From Leucosporidium creatinivorum (Eukaryota; Basidiomycota; Microbotryomycetes; Leucosporidiales; Leucosporidiaceae): DNA of 64,000 nucleotides. The notes under the pieces are model-generated. The model was not told the DNA's origin and did not search any database. It worked only from the letters and a program-made list of their open reading frames with translations. The DNA lies in contig BCKL01000003.1 in NCBI GenBank assembly GCA_001600635.1, forward strand, positions 1,129,923 to 1,193,922. The letters run 5' to 3'. The translations under genes were made by a program, and so were the position numbers. Positions 10,801 through 19,397 of the stretch are shown here, in pieces. Within the stretch, counting starts at the first letter, position 1. The number at the start of each line of letters is the position of its first letter.

Positions 10801-11717
10801 AGCAGAAAGGTCCTGCCTGACGGCACCGAGATCTCGGTCCCGCCACCCGAGTACGTCGCTCCGGCCGACAAGTCGGGCAAGGCGCCTCAGTTTGCCAACT
10901 TTGAGGGCAGCAAGAAGAGGCTGAGGCATCTTACCGTGTACGACGCGATGAGGAAGGTGCAAAAGAAGCGAGAAGCTACCGCCGCCAAGCAGCCTCGTGA
11001 GTTTTCACGCTTCGTCTCCTCCCTCGCTCTCGCTGACCCTTCCTTATCATCGCACAGCACCCGGTCTCCCTCGCCGCATCAACATGTCGATGCACGACTC
11101 GCACAACCTCCCTCCTCGACCGCTGTTCTCGCCGATGGAATGGCACGCCGTCAAGCTCGAGCAGGACGCCCAGAAGTCTCGTCATCGCGCGGCACAGCAG
11201 CAAGAGTATCTACAGCAGCAACAGAGGCTTCAACAGCAGCAGCAGGCCGCCCAGGCTCAGCAGCAGCAGCATGCTCAGCAGGTGAGTCTCGGCCCCGAAC
11301 TTCGGCGCTACCTGCCGTCGCCCTCGCCGATCCGCTGCTCTTCGTTCAAGCTCAGAACGCGAGCTGACGTTCCTTCTCCCGCAGAACGGCGGAGTTCGCT
11401 ACGCCCCGTCCCCAGCACAAGGCTTCCCTCCAGGCGCCCAACCTCGTCCCGGCCAGCCCGGCGCCCCGGGCGTCGTCCAACGCCCTTCCGCCTCCTCCTC
11501 TCCCGCTCCTGGAACCCCTCCCATCCCAGGACAATTCACCGGACCGAACGGCCAGCCGATGCAGCTCACGCCCGAGCAGTTGGCGTTTGTGACGAGGCAG
11601 AGGGAGCAGATGCAGCAGCAGCAGCAGGCAGCGATGCAGCAGGCTCAGGCTCAAGCTCAAGCGCGGGCTCAAGCTCAGGCTCAAGCGCAGGCGCAGGCGC
11701 AGGCTCAGCAGCAGTAG
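7835..11717 (+). CDS. VID21: NuA4 histone acetyltransferase subunit Vid21/Eaf1 (HSA and SANT domains)
   Basis: Scaffold subunit of the nuclear NuA4 acetyltransferase, which acetylates histones H4 and H2A. About nine exons join to roughly 1,050-1,100 residues. The middle carries an HSA domain (HWDHLMDEMRWLQTDFRQEH, then WKVATAYNLARSVKAWH, near 9470-9650), known to bind actin and Arp4. Further on is a SANT/Myb-like domain with HWAPEEDARILALVKQYGSN at about 10630-10690. Acidic Asp-Ala repeats lie on either side of the HSA segment (about 8560-8620 and 9781-9890). The C-terminus is a Gln and Ala-Gln tract. HSA followed by SANT without a helicase domain separates Eaf1/Vid21 from Swr1 and Ino80. Long Pro/Ser/Ala linkers look disordered. 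Confidence 0.9.
8560..8620 (+). repeat. Asp-Ala hexanucleotide repeat in VID21
   Basis: Irregular GACGCC/GATGCC repeats encoding DADADAEGDADADAEGE. A second, related tract encoding Asp-Ala-Asp-Gly repeats lies at about 9781-9890 in the same gene. Confidence 0.8.
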
Positions 11718-11966
11718 AAGGGTCGACGGCTTCGCAGGAGTGAGGGGGGAGGAGGGCGCTTGTCGAGGTTCGGGAGCTGTGCGAGTGATATATAGCTGTA
11801 GCGAAATAAAGAAGTGAATCGCCGTGACTTTTTGAGCTCTAGAGGAGATCCTTGTCGGCAGAGAAGCGAAGCGGGACACCTCTCGGCGGGCGAGTGATAG
11901 TTGCGACGAGCTGCTCCTCTTCATTACGACATCTGTACCCGACTAATGTCCTCCCGACTCTCTGCC
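11718..11966. terminator. Convergent 3' spacer between VID21 and the p24 gene
   Basis: A 249-base spacer between two stop codons. It contains the AT-rich segment GAAATAAAGAAG near 11800, a plausible polyadenylation region for VID21. Confidence 0.4.
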
Positions 11967-12938
11967 CTAGACTTGACGGCGACGAGATGGTCCCGAGAAG
12001 AACCTCTGCACGACTGTGGAGCGAAAGGAGGGTCAGCTCGGCGCGAGCTGGGCGAAGCTGAACCGCGGGGCCTACCCCAGACCTGGAAGGCGCTCATTCC
12101 GCACATCAGCAGACTCTCGCTGATGCTGAACGCGAAGATCCTCCATTGTGTGCTCTTGACTGTGCTGACCTGTAGGCGGGTGAGCGGGAAGAGGAGACTT
12201 AGCGGGAGCTCCGAGCTCGATTGACGAGGCCCAAGACGACTCACGTTACGGTTCTCCCTCGTCCTGAAGTACTTCTGCGTCCTCTGAATGCTACTCAGAC
12301 TTCCACTGAGCTTGTAGATGCTCTCCTCCAGGCTGCTCGTCTGCTCGGTCAAGGCGGTCGGCTTGGCGGGCGCAATGGGCCTCGGTTCCGACTCGACCAT
12401 GATGTCGAAATCGACGAGCTTCTCCGAGAAGGACGACATGTCGTTGGAGAAGCAGAAGGAGTATTCTCCGATGAGGTGGGCCGTGAAGATGTAGTCGCCT
12501 TGACGCTCCCGCTCGCCTTCGATGACTATGGTGTCTGAGGGGTCGGTGACAGTCCAGTCAATGTCGAAGGATCCTCCTGATTGAACCTGTAGGAATTCAG
12601 CCGGTCAGCTGCCTGTCGTTGACGGGCGAGCGGTTCCAAGGCGCGTGCGCTGTGAGCTCGCGTGTCGCTTGCTGAGACTTACAGCAAAGTAGAAGCCGAC
12701 CTGGGGAGCACGCGCATAATGTCAGCTCTCATGTAGTGCATAGCAATGCAGCAGAGCTCACCTTCTCGCCCGACTTGTCTACCAGCGCGAAGAAACACGT
12801 CCGCTCGTTGGCGGCAATGGTGGTAGTGAGAGCGCTTGCCTCTGCCGAGGGGACGAGGGCGGCAAAGAGTGCTAGTAGAAGGGTGCAGAGGAGGAGGCGG
12901 AGGGGCGAAGCGGCGCTTCTTGGTGCTGTTGAAGGCAT
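11967..12938 (-). CDS. p24 family (EMP24/GP25L, GOLD domain) cargo receptor
   Basis: A type I membrane protein cycling between ER and Golgi in COPII and COPI vesicles, where p24 complexes sort cargo such as GPI-anchored proteins. Five exons give about 220 residues: signal peptide (PLRLLLCTLLLALFAALVPS), GOLD domain with two expected cysteines (in ERTCFF and YSFCFSND), a coiled-coil stalk (SIQRTQKYFRTRENRN), a transmembrane helix (WRIFAFSISESLLMCGMSAF), and the short tail VVQRFFSGPSRRRQV. FF and the basic residues fit p24 tail signals. The stalk looks most like the gamma class (Erp2/3/4), which I cannot settle. Exon 2 is a micro-exon of 18 bases (12683-12700, VGFYFA). The ATG at 12938 directly precedes the signal peptide; an in-frame start at 12962 is less likely. 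Confidence 0.88.
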
Positions 12939-13329
12939 GGTCGAGAGCCGGGGAAGGGGCAAGGGGTGACGGGGCGAGAGCTGGAGGGGTGTAGCCTTGT
13001 AGAGTCGTGGCAGTCGTACAGAGTCGTAAACGAGCTAGAGAACGAGTCGGCGCGGGAGCCTCGGGCGGCGGCGAAGAGGACGAGCGAGGCGGCGGAAGGG
13101 AGAGAGCTGAGTCTGAGACGGAGAGCTCGAGGGTTGGCTCCGACCAGATCACAGCCTACTTTGCTACATCAGCAGCTCGCCCAAGGTGTACTCGTTTAGC
13201 CCAGCGCACCTCTTTCCCTTCGGCCACTCGTACTTCCCTACAGCAGCTCTCGCCCCTTGCTCCTCTGTCGCCCTTTCGGGGTCGCTGCCCCACTCATCGC
13301 TCCTCCATCTCGCTTTGCACCACCTACAG
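12939..13329. promoter_or_regulatory. Divergent region between the p24 gene and the orphan RecA-like gene
   Basis: Holds the p24 promoter and probably one or more 5' exons of the plus-strand gene. Acceptor-like CCCTACAG (near 13245) and CACCTACAG (near 13329) are present, but no in-frame ATG was found, so the upstream gene structure is unresolved. Confidence 0.4.
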
Positions 13330-14503
13330 GAGGAGCCAGCTGCTGCTACTCAGTCCACACCAGGAGGACACGCTGCTCCTGCTCATCAGCAGCTCGATGA
13401 AGCGAGGGAGCGACGCGTTCTAATCCTCACCTCGGACCAGGCGTTGCTGAGGGAGCAGCTGGCAGACGAGCGAGATGTTTCGCTATTAGGAAGCAGGAGG
13501 ACTGCTGATCAGGTGCGACTACTGGATCGAATCGATATCAAGTGAGTTCTCGGCGCTGCACTCGCTCGAGAGCCGAAGGGAGCTCACCCTCTCTCTGTAG
13601 GCATCTCCCGACCGCCGCACACCTCACCTTCTTCCTCACCACTCTCTACACTCACTCAAGCCCTGCCACTGCACGCAAGGCGTTCGTCGACAGCGGCGCA
13701 AAGATCTCGGTCGACCCTTCCTACCTCCCTTTCCCGCCGACGCTCGTCGTGCTGCACAATGCTTCCGAGTACTTGGCCGAAGATAGAGCGCAGAAGTAAG
13801 TACAGCTTCGAGGTGGTCGGGGGTTCTATCGCTGACCTGTCTTCGCTTGCTCAGAGCCGGCCTCGAAGCGTTCGGCTCGGCCCTCGCTCTCTTCTCTACG
13901 ACCTTCGCCTATCTCACTCCGTCGTAGGTCGAGTTCGTCGAAGAGAACTCCAGATCTGTCCTCCTCAAGACTGACCCCTCTCACCTACAGCTCACCGCCC
14001 CTCCTCGTTCTCCACGACCGTGCTGCTCTCTCGCTCTCCACTCCCATCATCGCCCCTCACCTCGCTCGACCAGGCAAGCGACGACGCAAGGGTGGATTTT
14101 CTTCAAATGATGACGATGAGCCTGCTGCACCGCGAGAGGCCGACAAGATCGCACTCGAGGAGGTCATCGCCTACTTCTTCGACTGGATGGGGCAGGTCGA
14201 GCGAGGTGAGCTTCCTGACCTCTCTGGTGGACTCCGAGGGGCTTTCCACTTCCTTTTTTTCCCACTGCCCCCCCCCCCCCCGCTCGAGCTCGGCTGACCC
14301 TCCCTCTCTCGCTCACAGTCCCTCACTCGCCCACCTCGGTGCTCGGCGATGCGCAAAAGACCTACGTCCTCACCCTCTCACCCTCAAAGCGACGACTACC
14401 GGCTTCAGTCGATGTGGTGCAAGCCGAATACTCCGTGACGCAGGTGGATGCTTTGGATGGAGCGGCTGAGCAGGATGGGGTGCAGATTGAGCTGACGGGA
14501 TGA
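13330..14503 (+). CDS. Orphan protein with a RecA/SWSAP1-like core, 5' end unresolved
   Basis: Five readable exons encode about 320 residues. The core begins RRVLILTSDQALLREQLADE, followed by HLPTAAHLTFFLTTLYTH, PTLVVLHNASEYLAED and PPLLVLHDRAALSLSTPIIA. The alternation of hydrophobic strands and helices, with two strands resembling a Walker B position, suggests a degenerate RecA fold such as the SWSAP1/Shu-type recombination factors; this is only a suspicion. No Walker A (GxxGxGKT) is visible, although the N-terminus is missing. A basic patch (GKRRRKGG) and an acidic loop follow. Exon joins keep frame at all four introns, so the gene looks real. The true start is upstream, possibly behind the CTACAG acceptor at about 13329. 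The ATG at 13396 is out of frame. Confidence 0.6.
14254..14281. repeat. T7 and C14 homopolymers in an intron
   Basis: Seven T (14254-14260) and, seven bases later, fourteen C (14268-14281) lie within the last intron of the orphan gene. The length of such tracts is often misassembled, and the coding frame is not affected. Confidence 0.9.
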
Positions 14504-14898
14504 GAGGGCGGCTGGAGGCGAGGTCGTCGGAGAGGATACTGTAGCGCTAGTGTTGTATGACTGATATCCTGACCACGATCCGATCGAGGACGCATTGCGA
14601 GCAGGACCGAGCAGGGTCGATTAGTTTCGGCGGCGTCAAGCGAAGGACTTCTCGGCGATCAATCGGACTGCTTGTCGCCTTTTCGCGGGTAAGGCTCGCT
14701 TGCTCGACTCCGACTGTATGCGTATCGCGCGTTGTTACGACTCAGCTAAGGTACAAGCAGCTCGACGTATCCTCCTCGATTCTCCAAGCGACTTGTCTCT
14801 GCTCGCCGAGCCCTCACCGCGCAAGAATGAGGGTCAGTCGAACCCGAGAGCAAGCTGAGACAACAATAGGCTCACATATGCATCTCTCACGACTGTTG
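14504..14898 (-). other. Duplicated 3' flank of gene A2
   Basis: The part from about 14740 to 14898 is an inverted copy of the A1 flank at about 3347-3500. The rest is the convergent spacer after the orphan gene. No gene is supported. Confidence 0.5.
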
Positions 14899-16543
14899 TC
14901 ACGCTACGAAGGTCTTCGAGTCAGCGAAGCGTTCCAAAAGCGAGAAGCGAGAAGAGCGTACTCGAAAGCGAGTCAGTGGTCTCGGCGGTGGTCTCCTCGT
15001 GCTCGTCGACACTCTCCTCGCGGTCGGCGGCAGTCTCTTCCTCCAGCTTGGCGACTATGGTTCGATTCCAAGGGGCCAGCAGCAGCTCGGCGCGCTAGAA
15101 GGGGCGGAGTCGACTCACCGAGGCCCATCGCGACCCGCTTCTCCTCGCTCCAGAGGTGCGCCCATTGCTCATCGTCCTCGGCGTCAAAGTCGAGAGACTG
15201 GCTATCCGACGATCCCGTGCTCGTGTTCGAGCTGGAAGAATCATCCTCGTTGCGCTCGCGGCAACGGCATGGGTCGCCAAAGTCGTCCATGGGCTCTGTG
15301 TCCTGCCAGCATTGGCAACCCCATCGATCGCACACGCCATCCCCGTCATCGTAACACTCTTCGGGGTGATAGCACTGACAGTTGTCCGGTCGGTGAACGT
15401 CCTGTCGGCCTTCGACTGTCCAGACCGAAGGATCGTTCGAGGCGAAGGTGACGTTGAAGCGGGAGCAGAGCGTCTTGAGATCCTCCGCCCACTCGTCCTT
15501 GGGAAGGAACAATCCACCGAAATCGACCGAAGAGAGCTCCAGAGCTGAGTGCGTCTCTACGATGCGTTGGAGGATCTGAACGAATGGCGAATCCTTTGAG
15601 ACGTCGACTCGTCGGTCGGAGACGGTGATGAGGAGGCGCTTGAGGGTGTACGAGATATCCAGGAGCTGGTCCACCGAGTCTCGGTTGACTGTGACCTCGA
15701 GACGCTCCAACGCCGGCAGCATCCTTTCGCCGAGCCCCTCACAGCCGGCGGGCAGCGTCGCTAGTGGGCCTTCGCCGAGCGAGAGCCAGCGTAGCGAGGG
15801 GAGGTCGGTGGCAATATTGGGAATGAGTGAGGAGGGGGTGATTTTGTCGTCATCGTCGTCAGCTTGATGCAATCGGGATGGGTTGGTCGTGATTGAGAGG
15901 AAGCGCAAGGAGGAGGAAGAGTCGGCGATCCAAGCTAAGACTCGTTCCTCCAGCGTCCAGGAAACTCCGTGAACTACAAGATCCTCCAGCTCCAGCGAGT
16001 CGTGACCGGCGAGAGATCCTCACCTATGTCCTCGAGGTCGACGAGCATCAGGCGGTTGAGATGAGGAAGCGAATCCGCGAGGATCGAGGCAGCGTCGTTG
16101 TTGAAGTTGGGGACTCCTCGAAGGTGCAGCGTGGTGACCCTCGCGAGAATCCCGACAGAGGAGGTCAGGGAGCTCTGGAGGCAGAGACTGCGAAGATTGA
16201 TGCAGCCTCGGAGCAAGTCCTCCTGCTCCGAAGTCAGGTGGGAGGCCCTCGGGAGCTCAAGGATTTGCACCGCGGCCTCCAAGTTGTACTTTGAGAGGGG
16301 GTTGTATGGCTTTGGTCTGTTGCCCTTCCGATCGCCAGTGGCGAGATCGCGGACGAAGAAGGGAAGGGCGAGGGCGTGGAAAGCTTTGCTGACGAGGAGG
16401 AAGGGACGGAAGGCGAAGAGGAAAGGGCCGTCGTCCGCGCGATGCCATGAACGAAGAAGATCGAGTGTGTGAACGGGTCTGACGTCCTCGTAAACGAGCT
16501 CGAGGATGAGCTTGACGAGCTCGGCGGGGAGGGTTGGCGCCAT
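14899..16543 (-). CDS. F-box-like/LRR protein A2, frame-disrupted or rescued by a short intron
   Basis: Second member of family A. The first exon encodes MAPTLPAELVKLILELVYED and the start of the leucine-rich region. Compared with A1, one base is missing near 15989-15995, which brings a TAG at 15974-15976. However, a GTGAGG donor at 16023 and a TTGTAG acceptor at 15974 would remove exactly 50 bases and restore the frame (DI joined to VHGVSWTLEE). The second exon continues the repeats, passes an unusual cysteine cluster (CQCYHPEECY, CDRWGCQCWQD, CRCRERNEDD) and ends in an acidic Ser-rich tail with QSLDFDAEDDEQWAHLWSEE. Two further short introns lead to TGA at 14901-14899. The ATG at 16543 lies directly behind a 5'-UTR intron acceptor. 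A role as SCF substrate adaptor is inferred from the F-box-like N-terminus. Confidence 0.6.
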
Positions 16544-17262
16544 CTGCGCTCGGCAATGAGGTGATGAAGGTCAGCAGGGGGAGCGAGTGTGGACGTGAGC
16601 TGTTATGGCACCTGTGGGCTCTATACCTCGCTTCCCCGCGAGCTGTAGCAGCTTGCGCCCACTCGACGACTCGCCCCGTCCCCCCGAGTCGCTTCCTCCT
16701 CGCTCCCAAGCACCTCCGACTCGCCAACAGCAGAAGCAACGGGCAGATAGCTCACCTTGGTAGCTTCTGCGATGCACAACTAGTAGCAGCAGCAACTTCT
16801 GAGCGACATCTCAAGCAGCAGCACGCGTTCCCGTCCGTCCAAGCTTCGAGGAGGGCGAGCGAGCAAGGAGGGAGAGGAGGGGCGAGGCAGTTGTAGCTGA
16901 GCTGTATTGTTGTAGCTTTGATCCTACGAGTCGAAAGCTGTCAAATCGAGCGAGACGAGAACGAGCAAATTGTGGGAAGAGAGCAACAGACGCTGGCCCC
17001 TTCTGAGCTCGGTCCCTTCTCCCCCGCTCGGCGCTCGAACCCTCTTCACTGCGCAAGAGGGGCTGTAGAGTGGCAGGGCGGTAGCTGTAGCGGTCTGAGG
17101 CTGAACTGATAGCTGCTCGAGCTCTGATCTACAACAGAACAGCTCTCAGTCCAACGCCGAGCTCTCCCTCTGCAAGGCCGAGTCTCGAGTCGATTCGCCT
17201 CTTGTCCTCCTACCACATTTTGTTCTCGCTGCTTCGCCTCTCACGTATCGTCTTGGACGACC
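16544..17262. promoter_or_regulatory. Shared divergent promoter of pair A2/B2
   Basis: A 719-base spacer between the A2 start (minus) and the B2 start (plus). It is collinear with 31787-32498 (inverted) and with 1-434. Bases 16755-16544 are the A2 5'-UTR intron (donor CCAAG|GTGAGC, branch CTGACC, acceptor abutting the ATG). The high likeness of this region among copies, greater than that of the encoded proteins, suggests shared regulation of both genes or recent sequence exchange. Confidence 0.75.
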
Positions 17263-18798
17263 ATGGAACAGCCAGCCGAAGCTACCCGCAAGAAGAGTAA
17301 CCGCTTTGGTGCAGCTCGCCGTCGCCTCAAGAGGGAGCGAGACCTCGCCGCCCAACTCGCCCAACTCGCCGTCCGCGACAACGAGCAGCCACATCTCCCC
17401 GCCGAGCTAGTCTACCGCATCCTCCGCATCGCAGCACCCGTTATCACGGACTTCAACGAGCTCAAAGGCCTTGCTGGCAAACGGCGCAACCGCTTCCTCA
17501 AGGCCGCCTCGCTCGTCTGCCGACTCTGGAGGGACGAGTCGCAAAAGCTGCTGTGGGAGTGCGTCGTAATCAGGAGCGACGAGGGTGCAAGGAGCTTCCT
17601 CTTGAGCAAGCACATGGGAAGGCAGGCCAATGTCCTAGTCGTATCGCCCCCCGAGGAGGAGACGGTCGAGGATTTGCTCGTGGGCGAGCTGCTGGCGACC
17701 TCAAACGGAGTCAAGGCGCTCGCTTTGGCGGGGGTAGCAACAGTTATAAGGAGGAAGCGCCCGAGAAACCAGGAGCACCTCACCTTCCCCGAGGTTCTCT
17801 GCTCCTCCGCCCTCCTCGGTGAGTCCCCTCTTTGACTTGATTGCTTCGCAAGCTCACAGTCCCGGCGCGCAGGCCTCAAGCATCTCGAGCTTCATCGCTC
17901 CATCCAATACTCCCCCGAGTGGGGTCCTCTCCTTCATCGCCGACTTCCCTCCCACCTCGATAAGCTCTCCGTCGAGGGCGACTGGCAAGAGCGCGAGGAT
18001 GGGATGCCTAAAACTCTCGTCGTTGGCCTGCTCAACAACACCGCCAAGGACGTAGCCCTTCATCTTCGAGCTGCTCGCAACCTCAACAGAGGTGGATACT
18101 ACTCCGTCCCCTTCACCTTCGACGTTGAGGACGACCGGGGAGCGGAGGGCGGCGCCGAGGCCGGTTCGGATCCCAATGCACGAGACGCCTTCCCATTCAC
18201 AAGGAACCTGGTCACTACTCTGCAGCTGCGCCTCAACGACGAGGATATCTATGAAGGGTTTGACGGTCCCAGCCTCACCAAATACCTTCGTCGCTGCGCC
18301 TCCCTCCAGCACTCAAGGTCGATCTCCCCTCTGAGAAGCTATTTGGCGCCCTCTCTCCTCCCTTGCAAACCCTTACACTCATCCATCCTCGCACCTCTGA
18401 CTGCTTTGAAGTCATTAATTGCCTTGAGGAGGGCTATACCAGCCTGGATCTGCTCAGCCTCGAGTCGCTCGAGGTCATCGTTCCCGCCTCGAGGACGATC
18501 ACGCTGGACGACGAGGGGGGTTGCTCGCCCGAGGAGCTTAGAGAAGAGTGCAGGAATCGTGGCATACGATGCTTCAGCACAGCAGGCGAGTCTCTCAGAC
18601 TTGAACACCTCGGCGATCCCAATCCTAACCCTGTCTCCCTCTATAGATTACACTGTCAACGAGAGCGAGGCGGAGAAGGATGATATATCGCGTTTCTTTG
18701 AGGAGGAGGTCGACCATGGGAGCGAGGGCTCCTACTCTGAGGACACGAGCTCGGGAACGGAGTCGGATGACGCCGAGGGACACTCTCCAGCTTAGCCT
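17263..18798 (+). pseudogene. F-box-like protein B2, probably frameshifted
   Basis: Family B member. The N-terminus MEQPAEATRKKSNRFGAARR is basic, followed by a helix (LAAQLAQLAV) and an F-box-like segment HLPAELVYRILRIAAPVITD, then SLVCRLWRDESQKLLWECV, the usual ending of an F-box plus linker. Exon 2 (from about 17874) is leucine-rich. Against intact B3, one base is missing near 18312 (CAC-TCAAG where CACCTCAAG is expected); the conserved stretch LQTLTLIHPRTSDCFEVI lies in another frame. The last intron begins with a GC donor (GCAG|GCGAGT) matched in B3. The final exon encodes an acidic Ser/Glu tail ending AEGHSPA and TAG's relative stop TAG/TGA context at 18793-18798 (TAG at 18793). Without correction the downstream frame would give a scrambled product. 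It may be a young pseudogene or an assembly error. Confidence 0.6.
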
Positions 18799-19397
18799 CC
18801 CCTGAATGATATGATTGCCTGCCTTCGCTCTACTTTTACAGCTGCACGAGAGCTTACAGACAATATCGGACGCGCTTGCTCAACAACGGGCAAGACGTGT
18901 TGTTGGGAAGTCGCTCCGGGACTGCCCTGCTTGCGCCGAGCCCGTTTCGAGGACAGTCAGGCTAGCAAATCGGGCGACCTCCGCGCTACTCACGAGCTGT
19001 TCTGTATGTAAGCAAGCGCGCGAGCCGTCTCTGCTCGGCCGCTACGAGCTCGGTCAAGCAGCTCAGTGAGCGCGAGCATCTCCGAACGCTCACCCCGCTC
19101 GCTCGAACGTTCGCGCGAAGCTCTCCCTTCCAGTCTCACTGAAGAGCACAAGTATCGAACTCTGTTTCAGAGGAAAAGAGACCACCTGCCCGAAAGTTTG
19201 TAGTAGAAAGCGAAGAGAGGAGAGCTGCGAGACGAGGGGGTATCGAGGAAAGCACGAGAGGGAAGATTGGGCGACAAGGAAGGGGGAAAGACAAGGGGGT
19301 ATGTGATTTTAGACTGGGAGGGGCTAAAGTGGTGAACGCGTCGTATGCGGGCAAGTCCGCTCGAACGTCTATGTTGTCGAGTAGACGAGAGCGGTCC
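18799..19397. other. Convergent spacer after B2 and MRN1
   Basis: No supported gene. The short plus-strand frames here have no recognisable content. It must hold the 3' UTRs of B2 and MRN1. Confidence 0.5.
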
